64,000 nucleotides of DNA from Podocnemis expansa. Its lineage: Eukaryota > Chordata > Testudines > Podocnemididae. The DNA lies in contig ML682028.1 of NCBI GenBank assembly GCA_007922195.1, positions 17,141,053-17,205,052 of the forward strand. The letters run 5' to 3'. Position numbers and translations under genes: made by a program. The notes beneath the pieces were generated by a model. The model saw only the letters and a list, made by a program, of their open reading frames with translations. It was not told the origin of the DNA and did no database searches. This document shows, one piece after another, positions 13,401 through 27,215 of the stretch (positions within the stretch are counted from its first letter, which is position 1; every line of letters begins with the position of its first letter).

Positions 13401-16400
13401 ATCAGGCCCCATGTGTCCTGAGCCAGCGCCTTAAGGTGTGGAGTTTGTAAAAGGTCTGTTTTATCCTCTAGGATGGCACCTCAGTGGATCTGTGTAATGA
13501 TGAATCCATTCACCCAGTCCCACCCATATTTCTTCTTCACACAATTCCCTCCACAAACTGCCTTGGGATGACAAGGAGCTTCTGCAGACAGAGGGAAAAA
13601 AAAGAGAAATCAACAGTTCAACTGCATGCAGGGTCCTTCATGACCTCCAAAGAGAAGGGTACGATGTGCCCTTAATCATTAATGATATAAGTTGGGGAGT
13701 GAAAGCACAGAGCCGTGACTCCAGTTTCATCAGGAAAGAGAAGGTGGATTGATTTTCAAGTACTTTTTTAGAAAACATTCATTTAAAACATTTCACCCTG
13801 CACAAGCGTTGATAATTTGAGATTTTTAAAGAGTTTTCCTTTCATTTGGGTTCGCGTCTAAAAACTTGTCAAATCCCAAAACAGCTGTAAGTTACTAATG
13901 AACGTTCCCTTGTGTACCTGAACACTCCCAAAGTTGAATTTTAAATCTTAGCCTTTTACAGCTTTTTTTTCCTTACATATTTGCTTTTTGCTGGAAAGAA
14001 AGATGATATCTGTTGAAGCAAGCAGCAAGGATATGCAAGGAAGATAAATTAGGGACATAGCGTATCTCATTACCAGGCAGCATGCTAATATCCTAGTATA
14101 AAAATCTGGAGGAGTGATACTTTCATGAGTCTAGGCTGAGCTGTAATGTGATGTGTGGTGGAGTTCTGAACTCTGCTAAACTTGAAAGGTTACAAGGTCG
14201 CTGTCATTCATCATTAGGCTCAGAATGACAAGCAAGTCAAAAATCCTGATGCCGCTGAGCCACCTGGATGGAAAAAAATCTGTGTTTTCGCAGAAAGTAC
14301 TATTTTCAGGGAGGTTACTGTGACCAGCTTCCATTCTGGATTGGGTTAGTATTGGGTGGACTGCATATGTATGAGAAGAGGAAGATGGTGTGATAGCTAA
14401 TGAGATAAATAGATCGCTCGAGAAAGAGAGAGAGAGAGAAAGACAAGGTTAACTCCTTAAAGAGACTGAGCGAGTAAAGCAGGAAAAAGATAAAAGCCAA
14501 GATACAAGCTTAAATGAGAGGTTTTTAACCATGGCAGTAAAAAGAATTGACCAGCCGCGGGCACCTTTTTATTACCCGGTCTGTTCACAGGTGCTGAAAT
14601 TTGGTGGTTCTGCTTTAGATAGGATTTTAGAAGCTTTTCATAACCAGGAAAAAAAAGCTGCTCCATTTTTTCTTATATGAAATTGTTCACACATCTCAGT
14701 CTATGAGGGTGTCTAAACTCAGATTTAAAGGTGTGATTTTTAGATCATATTTAACTAGATTGGTCTAGCTGATGCCTTCTAAAATTGAGTCAAGAACATT
14801 TAAATTGTGCATGCCTTTAACTCCATTGATAAAGTGCATCTCACTTTGTCTCGACAAAAGTTTTGAGGAAAGTGTGAATTTGATCAAGCTAGACTGAATT
14901 ACCTACCAGGATCTAAAAATACAACTTCAAATTCTTGTCTGACAAAGTCTGGGTTTCAAGAATTAAACACTCTCATTCTGGAAAGGGTGGAGAAGCCTCT
15001 GCAGTATTAAGAGCATGTTAGTTAATTTATTTGCATGTGAATTATAAACTGCTTTTCATTCAAACTGTGGTCATCCATCCTGAATACATCCTATAAATGA
15101 CAGCGTATCTCTAACTGAAATGCATCTTTTTATCCTCGTGCCAGTTTTCTTGATCAATACAGGCCAAATGTATCAAAAGAATTAGTCCATTTGCAAATAT
15201 GAAAGCTAAAAAGGAGAAGGTGAGCTGATTAGCAGTTCACTGTTGTCTTTGGACCTTTCTGCTCAACCACAAGCCCGAGGACTAATCTACACTTAAAATG
15301 TGCCACTGGTAATAAAACCACCTAAACGAGCAATGATAGCTATGTCAGTGGAAACTGTCCACATGAGTACTTATACAGGCAAAACTTACATTGCCCAGAG
15401 GGGTGGTTTCTTCACACCTCTGACTGACAAATATTTTGCCAGCATTAAGTGCTAGTGTAGATAAAATCTTGCCAGACAAAACGTTCATTGCATGTTTTAC
15501 TTCTTGATCTTTTCAGTTGTAACAAGTCCTAGTTTGGGGTCTTTTTATATAAACTAAAGTTAAAATAACTTTCCACAATGGTTTCTGCTGAAACACCTGT
15601 GAACAAAGCTAAGCAAACGCAATAGTTGAATCAGAGGTTTTAAGAGTCCTATCACAGTGCAAATGCACACAAAATAATCAGGCCATGTTTCCAAATATAT
15701 GTCTGGATTCAACTGCCTTGCTAAAGAAAGGAGATATTACCCAGATTTTCTTATCACGTCCACCTGACTTAAATACAGATGTTTCACTGACTGCATTCAG
15801 TTTTACTGAAATTTACACCACAATTATTTGTAGTGAATTAGATTCATGGATCCCCCCCCCCCCAAGGTTATATGACCATTAAGTTTGAAAGCTTCAGAAT
15901 CAGAAGTATTTTTTTAGTACAATAGCTGAGTGGCATTAATTATGTCATACCAATAAACTATTGATTCTTTATCCTACGAGTCTTTCTATATTAATAGAGT
16001 CTACTTTGCAATAGTTGCTTTTGTTTGTGATCATGTTTAAATGGTACATGATTTCCTAAATATGTACTCAGAATATAGGAGCTCTGAGGGTTCCTCTCAG
16101 CCATTCTTCCCTAGGATGAATATCACTAAGCATTACTACCTTAATCTACCCTCTGGGTCTCCTTGTTCCAGCCACGGTCATCAATGTGTATGAATAATGG
16201 GACTCATATCAGCCTGCTAGAGGAACAGAATTCAAAATATTTGCATAATGAATCATAACACCAAACACAAGAGCAGATGGGGTTTTCAAATCTGGGGTTC
16301 CGGGTTGGGTCCACTTATGCACCACGGTTGAATTTCCCGAATGCCTTTCATGGAAGGATCTCAAAGTGCTTTACAAATATGAATTAATGAAACATCAAAA

Positions 16401-16454
16401 TAGGCCCAGAAAATGCTTCCAACAGTGTAACTGCTTTGGTGTCTGCCACACCAG
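10476..16454. other. Intergenic DNA with a SINE, two MITE-like repeats and candidate CNE
   Basis: No gene is supported. About 11005-11270 resembles a SINE with a B-box-like GAGTTCGATTTCC. About 12783-13010 is a MITE-like repeat. About 15280-15475 has inverted ends (TCTACACTTA against TAAGTGCTAGTGTAGA), typical of a short MITE. A GA-rich tract is at about 14420-14440 and a C homopolymer near 15853. About 15010-15240 (TTTGCATGTGAATTATAAAC and neighbours) looks repeat-free and could be a conserved element. Confidence 0.4.
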
Positions 16455-17400
16455 TGGGGATTCATAGACTGGAAGGCCAAAAGGCACCACCATGATCAGT
16501 CAATCAGACCTGCATAAGTGTACCATGGAACCTATACAAAGTAACTCCTAGAATATATCTCTTAGAATAACATCAAATCTTTCTTTAAAGATTGGCAGTG
16601 ATGGAGAATCCACCACAAAGCTTGGTAAATTGTTACAATTGTTAATTGCGCTCACCATTAAAAATTAACGCCTTGTTCCTAGTTTGACTTTGTCTAGCTT
16701 CTCCTTCCAGTCATTGGATCATGTTACAGCTTTCCCTGCTAGATTGAAATGCACATTATTAAATAACTGTTACCCCTAGACTGTAATTAGGTCACTTCTT
16801 AACTTTCCCTTTCTAAAGCTAAATAGATTAAATGCTTTGAGTCTGTCAGTATATAACATGTTTTCTATTTCTTTAATCATTCTTGTGGTTCTTCTCTGAA
16901 ACCCCTTCAGTTTGCCAAGATCCTTCTTGAAAGCTCATGTGCAGCTGATTTTCCACCACAACTCCCAAATCTTTTTCAGCTTCACTGCATCCCAAGATAG
17001 AGCCCCATCCTGTGAATATGGCCTACGTTCATTCTCCCTACATATATACATTGACACTTGGCTGTATTGTAACATATATCATTTGCTAGCTCCCAGGTTA
17101 CCAAGCCATTCACATAGGTCACTGACTCAGAGTAGTTCATTATTTATTACGCCCCAATTTTTGCATCTGCAGACTTTAGCAGTGATGATTTTAGGTTTAT
17201 TTTCCAGGTCATTGGTGCTGATGTTAAACAGCACAGGGCCAAGTCCCTGAAGGACTTCACTGGAAATACACCAACCTGATGACAGTTCCTCAATTAGTTA
17301 CATTTTGAGACCTATCAGTTAGCCAGTTTTTAATCCACTTAATGTGTGCCCCATTGATTTTGAGGATGATAAAGGCAGTAGGCAGATCACCTGTGCAGAC
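16455..17400 (-). mobile_element. Ancient CR1/L3-type LINE fragment
   Basis: On the plus strand the text is the reverse complement of a CR1/L3 3' end. It contains CACAGGGCCAAGTCCCTGAAG, CCAGTTTTTAATCCACTTAA, CTTGAAAGCTCATGTGCAGC and ATGATAAAGGCAGTAGGCAG phrases. The open frame at 16912-17250 is on the opposite strand to the element and is not its reverse transcriptase. Stops and indels are frequent, so the copy is old and inactive. Confidence 0.7.
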
Positions 17401-19218
17401 AATTCATGCAAACTAGTACGTCGACAGTGGCTTGAGCTTCTCTTATCCCTGTAGCCCATTCCCACTTTGCACCCATCCCCATGCCAGACAGCTCAGTCTT
17501 TGCTGTGTCACTACCAACCGCTCAGATATCATGATACCGCCAGATATCATGACATTGTAGTACTCTTCTTCTACACCAGCAGAGAGCTTTTCCTCCCACA
17601 TCAAACCCAGTTTCCTCTCAGGTCTCCTTTTTTTTCTCACCATGCAACTCCCAGATCCTCGGCTTTCCTTTAAGTGGAACATATCAGAGGCTGGTTTGCA
17701 TTGCACCTCATTAACATGGTACTCAGAACCTACTCCACCCTGCTGGTAGAGTAGATGATTGCCAACATCAGCAAAGCATTATGGCAGCAAAATATTTATA
17801 AACTGCCTGGGTGACTGTAGGCTGCTCAGGTTGGATATTTGTCAATCTAGTAGAATTAATAAACCCAAGACCCAGCGTTGAGGTCACCAACTGGCCTGCC
17901 TGAAACCAAGAAGTGGTGAAGACCCTGGGAAGAAAAGAAAAATATTAGGTTAACAAACTATTATGATTTCCCACGGGACAGGGCCTAGGAGTTCTGAAAG
18001 CTCTGGCAGCAGGCAAAGCATCATCACATACCTTCCATTCTACCAGTGATGTCAACCTGGGATGCCCCATTTACCTGCTTCTCCCACAAAAGTCCATTTC
18101 TTCTGTCCTTGGCAGACGGAACATCCTCCCTGAATTAACCATTAGGCTAGAAAACACATCTTTGCTGCAACGCCGATTAACGATGGCTGGATTGTGCATC
18201 TCTTGAATCCAGTTACTGCAACTTTTTTTTTCCTTTGATGATTTAGAGCCCTCTATTTGTGCCCATCATTAAACTCTGCAGCCATGTGAACTTAAAGCTG
18301 TTATCTTCATCCTCCTCTCACCACGTTTATGGCTCATCTACACACAGTGTTTGCACTGATCTGACTACACTGGTTTAAAGGGGTTAGTTATATCAATGCA
18401 ACCCTGGCCTGCAGTCATTTGCGTCCATATAAAATGTTTATATCTGTATAGCTTATTTCATTACTGATCTAAACATGGTGGATGCAGTTACTCCAATGAA
18501 CACCTTTATACTGGCATAGCTATAGCCACACTAGGGGTTGCGTTGACACAACTATATAAGATCTTAAACCGCTGTAGTCATGTTAGTACAAAACTGACAT
18601 AAACAGATCCTTTCTTCCTGCATCATCTTTCAAATTAGACCCTCAGCTTTCTGGAGCAGGCACTGTGTTTGTACGTTTCTTGGAACCAGGGGGCTCTGAT
18701 CATTATTATGGCCTCTAGGCTCTATGATATAAATAATAATGGCCCCGATTCAGCATACTACCACAGCACATGCCTAATTTTAAGTACTCGATGTTAATAA
18801 TAGGACTACTTAGACATTTCAAGTTAGGCACATGCTTCCTTACCTTTTCAAATCAGGACCAGTGAGCGCAACATTTCAAGTAATTTGTCTCTGGGCACAC
18901 AGTAAGCCAGTGAAGCAGTTACTCAACAATTCTCATAGTCAATTCCACGCTTCTTTGCCTTTCCTTTTGACACATGGAACGTTTAAAGAAGTAGTTTGGA
19001 GACTTTATATATAATGTATGGGTGCGAGGCACAGATTACTCTCAGAATTTACCTCTTTGTACATCCCATGCTGACAGGAATAAGGAACCAGCAAATAGCA
19101 AATTAAATGCAATTAAACAAAAAAAAACCCTTTTGAGAGATGCTGTTATCAGGATAGTATCTTATTGATTACTTAAGTCCTGATCCTGAAAGGGACTCTA
19201 TGCGTACAGAGTCAACAA
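17401..19218. other. Intergenic DNA with a MITE-like repeat (about 18335-18560)
   Basis: About 18335-18560 starts with CATCTACACACAGTG and contains CATAGCTATAGCCACACTAGG, which suggests a short DNA transposon with TCTACAC-type ends. A tandem TATCATGATACCGCC / TATCATGACATTG pair lies near 17527-17555. No gene is supported. Confidence 0.35.
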
Positions 19219-19326
19219 TTCCAAAGGGGTAGCTGTGTTCGTCTAGTTCAGGAAAACAAACAAGGAGTCCTGGGGCACTTTGAAATTTGTTAATCTTTAA
19301 AAGTGCCACAAGACTCCTTGTTTAGT
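19219..19326. mobile_element. Inverted-arm repeat family, copy 5, compact hairpin
   Basis: The copy begins TTCCAAAGGGGTAGCTGTG, then GTCTAGTTCAGGAAAAC, AACAAGGAGTCCTGGGGCAC. It turns round within about 20 bp into AAAGTGCCACAAGACTCCTT. The hammerhead-containing middle is missing, leaving a short perfect-looking hairpin. Confidence 0.75.
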
Positions 19327-19574
19327 ATGCATACAAGGGGATCTACTCACATGGAGCTCCTTGCAGGACCGGGATCCTAGAAGGAAAAAAAAAAGATTTC
19401 TTTCTTTTGTTGCTGTCAAAATAAAATATATTTTAAAATACACTGGAAGTCACTCAGGTCTAAAGCCCCTTTTAAATAAACATTGTTCCTTAAATGAATG
19501 TCTTGCCATCTCCTTGGCTTCTCATGGCATTGGTGAGCTATCACATTTAAGAGCTAGAAAGAGGGGGAATCAAA

Positions 19575-19745
19575 CACGAGTCTTAGGTTCCCAGCCTTCA
19601 AGACACCAGATCTCATTGTAAGGGACACAATGCAAAGACTAAACTGATATTTCTCATGATAATGATGGTAACTAGACCATTGATCTAGAGCCCATCCCTA
19701 GGATAGGCTTAGCCTGAAGTGTTTTCCCAAGGTGTTTAAGCACCT
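19575..19745. repeat. Unnamed repeat, copy A of a diverged pair
   Basis: This stretch (TTAGGTTCCCAGCCTTCAAG, GGTAACTAGACCATTGATCT) aligns by eye with 21105-21262 (TTGGGTTCCCGGCCTTCTAA, GGCATCTAAGCCACTAATCT). The two are in the same orientation and about 1.5 kb apart. They are diverged but collinear over roughly 160 bp. I do not recognise the family. Confidence 0.55.
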
Positions 19746-21104
19746 AACGCATTGACTTTTAATTTCCATTTACCAGATACCACAGTGATGGATGGCTATG
19801 TATAAGATCCTGAAGAGAAAAGAATAAATTATAGTCATGAAATAGTAGCATTATATTATTGCATGTAATTTTAGAGGAGATAAGCCCTGTTGCTTGTCTA
19901 TTTAATCCCTTTGCCATATTGAGTGATAAAAATTTAGTGTGATGATTAATTTGGATATTAGAAACCGAGCATTTGCTAAAGATGAAGAGCGTTCTTTAAC
20001 ATTGGAAGATTGCAAATCTATTACATCCATGAAGTTTAATGAGAAGGGCTGAGCCAAGATAAATACAACTATTTAACAGTTTATTTTAACCATCCAATGG
20101 GAATGGAGTCACTTAAATGGATTCATATTGCCAATTATCTTTTTCTGTTGTTATTGCTTAAATGGTATTTGTTAGAAATCAGGATTTTTCTTAACTAAAT
20201 GGCTTGTGGTCTCCTTAGCTTTGTTTCTTAACAGGGTTGTCTTTATGTTAGTTTTCTTTGGCTTCCCAATAGAAGAGTAACAGATTTCTTTTGAAGTTTT
20301 TATTGATGAATGAGCTCCTATAAATAACTCTCTGTGGCAGCAGCCTGCCTGATCTCAGAGTTTACTCTGGAATAATAGGAGCAATGGGAATGAAGGAAAT
20401 TTATGGCAGCATGACATGAAATAGTTTAATGGGCTTCATACTGTTTAAGTTAATCTTTACAGATGTAAAAACAGAAATACAATTATTTTAACAACTATTA
20501 TTACATATTGCTTTTCTAATGAAAACAGCAACTTAGTAAGCAATGTGAGACGCATAGTCAAGAGCGAAGGTGGCCACCTCGCCGTGGATTCAAGAATCAG
20601 GGTGTTGGTGCAGTGTGTTTTCAAATATTCGGATGCAGATCTGGATACAACTCATGTCATTTAAAAGGAAGGGCTCACACACACGGCCTTCTGCACATGC
20701 AAAGGGAAAGCTCTAGTCAGTTATGAATGTTCGAGGCGTTAGAGCAGACTGTGCATTCTGTTGACTGATAAAGTTGTTATAAAGGATGGCTAACTGGGAG
20801 GTAGCCTCCATGGATGGTGAAAACAGAGCCCAGAATATTTCATTCACTGTTCCCTCATTAGATACATTCACTCGCTTTGGGATGGCTCCAAAGCCATTGA
20901 AGTCAATGGAAGCCTTTCTATTTCCTTCAGCGAGCTTCAGATTAGGCCCTTTATTTTAGCCTCAAAGTACAGCACAGTCAGCATCCTTTCAGCATAGGAG
21001 CAAAATTGGACTTTCTCATTAGATGAGTGCTTTGCCTGTTGCTGCTGCAATACCACACTTGAGGGGTAAGAAAGAGAGCAAGACAGATAAAAAAACCTGG
21101 TTGT
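19746..21104. other. Repeat-free AT-rich block, candidate conserved non-coding DNA (about 19800-20560)
   Basis: About 19800-20560 has no recognisable repeat, no coding signal, and an even composition rich in homeodomain-like TAAT cores and AT stretches. It lies about 10 kb from the FOXL1 coding region on its 3' side. That is the look of a deeply conserved enhancer in a developmental gene desert, but conservation has not been tested. The rest (20560-21104) shows nothing recognisable. Confidence 0.35.
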
Positions 21105-21262
21105 TGGGTTCCCGGCCTTCTAAATCACCTAGATGTCATTATAAAGGACAGAGTTAAAAAACTAAATTAAACTGTCTCATGGTAACGATGGCATCTAAGC
21201 CACTAATCTAAGGTCTAACCCCAGGCTTGGATTCACTGAAGCGTTTTTTCCAAAGCAGATTT
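21105..21262. repeat. Unnamed repeat, copy B of a diverged pair
   Basis: Partner of 19575-19745, same orientation. Shared words include GGTTCCC-GCCTTC, the CTCATG-TAA stretch and CTAA-CCACTAATCT. The divergence implies an old duplication or two members of a dispersed family. Confidence 0.55.
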
Positions 21263-24200
21263 TTTCACCTTCCAGCACCCTGAACAACTGACAGGTCCCT
21301 ATTGCCTCAATGTTAATATTTGTCAGAATGGATAGACCTCAACAGCGATGAATTTTGCCTCGAAAAGCTGAAGTGGTAGGGTGGCGTGGTGGGGGCGAGG
21401 CATTGCGGGGCGAAAACGGAGGAAAGCAAGAGGATGCAGTCTGGGAGGAGTATGAGGTGGGGAGAAGCAAGACCGAATGGTGGTCTCTGACAAGTTACTC
21501 TGCTTTGCCAGAGCAGAGCTCTCGTCTGATGAACCACATAGTTTCCTCAGAGAGCAGCTCACCCTGGCCCACTTCACTCTGATCCTCTGACCCACTTCTC
21601 CACTCCCAAGGCCAGGGACCTACTGCAGTCAAGAAGGGTTGGTGGCTGTCTCTTACTCCACCAACACCTCTTGCCCATCTCCCCAAGCTCCCCGAACGCT
21701 CACTCTTGGGACCTAAGGCAAGGGTTTCTAATCTGGTAACCTGCTCAGACCCACCAGAGAGGACTCAGCTCTAGCAAATCACAGGAGGTTCACAAGAGGA
21801 AGCCACTGCCTCCAAAATCATACGAGCACTTGAGTTGCTGTCTCAAGGCCATTCTTGAGTGACAAAAGGAAGCAGAATAACTGGGAAGCTGCTAGGTCAT
21901 CCTCAGCAAATGAAAATCTAGAACAGCATGCCAAGGTTCACCAGTTTGAGGTGGACTAACTTCGCCCAGGGAAATTCTCAGCTCCTTCCATGAGCAATAT
22001 TTTTCGCTGCTAGCCGAGACCTTTTGCTCACTCAAAGCACTACACAACTAGCAAATAGGATTGCAATATCAACGTACTGAGGATCTCAGCTGCAGAAGCT
22101 ATAACATGAATTACTTACCTCCAGGTGAGTCACAATTGTGTTTTCATGCTGTCCATGCACAATGGCTAATGAAACATAACAATTTGTGTTGGTGGTGTAT
22201 TGAGCAGAATTTGGACCTATCGTGCCCAAGATTTCCGTGGGTGGGAGTAAAGGAGATTGCCAAATTAGAGGCTTAGAAATTACACTGCTCTTACCCTGGA
22301 GAATGGATGAGCCCAAGGTGGGAAAGGGAGGGGACAGGGAGGTGCCAAGGACAACTCCTAAATACTCCTTCAAAACGGAGCAGCATGTCCTCCCCCCCCC
22401 CACCATCTTAGACCCTGCCACTGATTGCAACATGTGCACAGGGTGCCTGGAGATCTTGCTCATGCCAAGAAAGCTGTCTGTGCCCTTTAAGGTGATGGGT
22501 AACCTTTGGTAATGTTAGCCGTCCCCCTCCCGACTCAACATCAACACACCGCACAAACTTCATCACATCCACAGGGCTTCAGTGCATTGGACCTGGGGAG
22601 GGAGATAAGATTTTTTGTGCCTTGACCTGCTGGTACGAAATGGAGTGGGATTTTGCCAATTTTTGAACTGTGTTCCTGGCACCTAACTGATAGGTGATAT
22701 TGCATAAATATTCTGTGCATGTGAGGGAGTGAGAGAAAGAGAGAGAGAATCGTGTAAGATTAAGCTGTGTAACATGCCACAAATAAGTCCTGATGTCTTC
22801 ACCAGTGAAGAAGCACTCAAATGCTTGACTCTCAAGCTCTCTCTTCTTTCTATTACTCATTTCCTTGTTTCTATAAGGCACTATACACTAGTAAAGGATG
22901 GCCAAGTCATTCCAAGGCATAGTGTGATGGGGGTTGTACGACACAAGCATTGCAAATAACAGTGTCTTTGGTCTATGAGGATGTAGACTGCTGTAATTTT
23001 CAGTTGTCCCCTTGGTTTTGTATTCGGTTCATCGTACCATTGAATTTGATCACTTGCAACCTGACTTACGTCATTGTACGGCTGCTTGACCTGCATTTAG
23101 CTGTTCCAGTGCTGTGAACAAGAGCTGGAATTAACTACCATGAGCTGCTGACCCTGTCGCCTCACCAGCATCGGATGAGCTCTGAATGTGACCAAGACAA
23201 ACTGCAAAGAGGCAGATGCGCTGGTGCAAATCAGCGTTGCTCCGTTGACTCCAGTGAAGTCACACTGATTCGCACCATTTGGGAATCTGGCCCAAGGTGT
23301 TCATTCTTTCACCACACTACCAGGGATGTGTGAAAGCTTCATTATTACATTAAAGTGAATTACACAGGGTCTCATCCAAAGACCATAGAAGCCAATGGAA
23401 AAATTCCCGTTGACGCCAATGGGCTTTGGATCAGGCCCCTAACCAAGTTCATTTAGATAGTGCATACCCTTTCAAATATCATATCAACCCCTTATCTTAG
23501 CCCTGCTACAACTCCACAGTGTGGGAATATGACACGTGTATTTACATCTCTTGAAGCAAAGGAATTTAATTGAGTTTGAGGAGTCATATGTGTTATAATA
23601 ATAATAGTTTAAGGCCCACAACAAATGGAGCTAACCCAGAATAAACAAAAAATCTCCCCTAAGCTATTCCTTGCTCCAGGTGACACTGCATTTTCTGCTT
23701 CTGTACGACTGTAAGCCTTTTTGAACATAGACTTTAATGTCTTCATATCATGCCTTGTAAAGCGTCATTCACATTTAGAGTGCTTAATAATAATGAATAT
23801 TAATCATATGTTAGTATTTTGCATATTTTTATAATCATGGCTGGCTACTGCTATTGTCATTATTTTGTCCTTGAAATGATGTTATTGTGATGAAATTATA
23901 ATTAAAATTACTATTTGTGCTAGTGGGAAACATGTATTATTCATAATGTTGTCCAAGCCGTAGAAGTCGCTCATCCAAGAAATGACTTGCAAATCCTGAC
24001 CTGATTTCAAAAAATGTGGGAAAGTTTATTTATTTCTTCATGCATTCCTGATTTGCGATGTGCTCTCTAAAAATGTCACTAAGATTTAAGCCGACCGAGC
24101 TCATACTAAATTTAGCAACTATATTTTAAATAAACATTCTTTACGCTTTACTGAAGTGGCTTTGAAGCTGGGTTAAAGCAAATCGCATTTTCATGAGCAT

Positions 24201-27200
24201 TAACAACGTTTTACTCTGTAGCAAGCTGATGTCTAAATTGGGGATAATGTATTATCCTATGTAATCTGAAAATGTGATTTAGGGCCCAATCCTGCATCCC
24301 TTTACGGAATACAGAATCAAACCCTGCGTTTATCTTCTCTAGGACCAATTTATTCCTTAATCTAGCAAAATTTCCTGTGGGCTCTTGATTAGACAATGGG
24401 CCCCATTCTGAAAGACTTCTATGCAACAAACTCGCATTGGATTCAACTGGAATTAAGCATGTATAGCATTTGAAGGGACTGTCCCATTAAAAAGAAAGCA
24501 CTTAATGATTTGTCTGGCTAAAGCACTAAAAATATCTACAGGGAGCAATTATGCAAGAACCAGACTGATGAATTACATAACCTAATAGTCCTTTTCCATC
24601 TGTAATTTCTCTAGTTCTGTGATCTCTTTTTCTTGCTCTTTGGGTTAAGATCAAATGTGCTGTCTGTTTAATATCTAATACGTTCTCTCAGGGGACTAAC
24701 TCTTCAATGAGCAGAAGTACAGATTTGGTAGTCTACCAGTTCCTTCCACCTCTAACTTATGTCTTCCTATTCCCTCTATAAACACCTACAGAGTTATTAG
24801 CAGGAAATTTCTGGCCTTCTGTTTTAAAAAAGATGCTATCTTATGTAATAAAACCTGGTATCTTGCTTGGTAGAGGAAGGAAAGAAGAGGTAACAAATAT
24901 TTTAAATTGTTAAAAAAAAAAACTGTGATACCATTTCTGTTGTTGTTTGTTTATTTATTTTCTTACTGTCTCATCTTGAAAGCAACCTGGATAAGACAGT
25001 CATTCGCTTTGCAAACTGAAGACACCCCAAAACATCTTCCACTTCCATGTAAATATATATAATGCTTTGAGACCAACTTTAAGCAAACACAACCAGAGTA
25101 ATGGTTAGAAGTCCCCCTTGAAAAAGAACAAAATATCTGCTTTATTTCATTGCATTGCTATGTTCAAGTTGCAGTTCCCTTTATAGGAAATCTGTGCTTG
25201 GACTGAAGTTGTTCCATGAAGTGGGTAATTCAGCTGTATACTCTGTGTGTTCCTGCAAGTTAGAAGTGACTGCATAATTCAAGAGACGTGAAATCTTGAT
25301 AGGTCGTTCCCACCCAGTGGAATGGAAAGACATATACACTGCCCACATAAGGAGTATTTTGCTGATACCGTATCATAGATTATGTTTCTACTTTGTTCCC
25401 AGTATTTCAAACTTAAATTTATGGCCAGGCTGGAGCAGTCGAGAAGTCTGGACTGATGAGTAAAATAGCGGGCGGTAGCTTTCAGGACTGGCAGCTGCTC
25501 TCTGTTTATTGTGTCAAGGTGCTCGTCTCCGTTTGACATTTGAGGACAACGATAAAGTTTGTAAACATTATTTTTATTGGAGTACTAACAGCATGTTCAA
25601 CTATATACAAACAGTGTTCATGTGTGTGAGAGAAAGAAAAATGCACTGGAAAGAGAGAGAGAAATGCATTGGTGTCTACATATATGTTACATAGCTCTCG
25701 TTGCTTCATTTTCTTACCTTGTGTATAAACGGATGACATATAAAGGGAGCATACAAATAAATAATTCTGTGAGCTGCCCATCATGCTTTTTTTATATATA
25801 CACTTTTCTCTGTTACAAACATGAGTCAGAGACCGATTATGATTTCACTCAGCTTAGTGTCACGCCAGTATATTTATTGAGGTCATCAGTATGTGAGAGA
25901 TCAAAATTAGGCCCAGTGTTATTTTTTAAAACAACAGCAGTCTATCGGCCACATGTTGCCTCTCCAAAAAAAGAAAGGCGGGGGGCACAATAAACGTAAT
26001 CCCAGAGAAAAATAAACCTCCACAGAAATTAACACTACTCTAAAAATCTGCATGTGGATAAAAGATGTTTACCCTATGTGCTGGGCTAAATTCTAGTTTC
26101 ATTTTCAACCATTAAGATGGTCCTCCTCACTGTGCCTCAGGCCGAAGTATTCACAGGCATGGAGAAAATAACTCAGCCACTTTTCTTAATTCTTTCTCAA
26201 AATACACAGGACAGGGGACAGCCAACAATACTGAAAGAAAGACCATTTTAAACCAATAGAAGGAAGCAACTCTTTTTCCAGACTCACAATTAACCTATGA
26301 AACTCAGTTCCAAAAGGTATCACTGAGGCCCACACCTTGGCAGGATTGACAAAGAATTTACCTAGCAGTTTCCAGATCATGGTCATGAACCAGCAGTGGT
26401 CCACAAAATCTCTCTCTCTTCTCCTCAAAGAGCTGGGTCGCTGGCTCAACATCCTTGCTTCACCTCCCACCTGGACCCCTATGGAAGGAAGGAAGATGGC
26501 GGATCTGCCGCTAGAGGCGGCTCTTTTATAAAAGGGGCTACTATCTCCTTCTCAGGAAGCCAAAGAGAGGCCACCAACAGCATCAGAGCCAAATGACGCA
26601 AAATGGAGGAGGCCACCTGACCCATCCCACCCAGCCGTTCCAGGTGGTACCTTGAGGCATTGGCTGGATGCTGAGGTGCCACAGAACTGGAGGGATACGA
26701 GGCCAGGAGCCAGGGCAGGGATAAAACTGAGTCCCAAGAAATGAGTGAAATTGAATTAAACTTTTTGGTGAGAACATTTCGCTTGTGTGAGAGTGACTCG
26801 GTGGGTGGGTAGTGGAGACACTTGTGTGTGTAGCAGTTCTTAGTCCTACACCAGAAACAATCACCTCTCCTTCCCCAGAAGAACAACTGGAACTCCTAGA
26901 GGCATGTTGTCTAGTCCGGGAGTGGCGCCTGATTTGGAAGAGAAGGTCCAGTAGAGGATCTTTCTATTGAGAGGTGGTCCACAGGATGAAAATACATGAG
27001 AACCTTTCAGATTAAGCATTGATCAGGCTCCTGAGAATACCCACAGTTAGTTACAACAGCTAAGAGCTTTTTGGTCCGGTTGGTGATTGGGGTTATTTTT
27101 TAGAGAGAGAAACTGTCATCACTCAGGGCATAAACCAACCACTAACTGCAGGGAGTGGGTGGGGAGGGAATTACCATATTGGCACTTGTTCCATAAAAGT

Positions 27201-27215
27201 CCACTTTAGGATTTC
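21263..27215. other. Intergenic DNA, no supportable gene
   Basis: Several short open frames overlap one another in different frames and none shows a domain. Low-complexity tracts are a GA run near 22735-22750, a C run near 22393 and an A run near 24911. About 23230-23290 and 24275-24440 contain GGATCAGGCCC-like phrases of a common sauropsid repeat. About 23800-23960 is a strongly AT-rich, repeat-free patch that could be regulatory. Nothing else is recognised. Confidence 0.35.
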
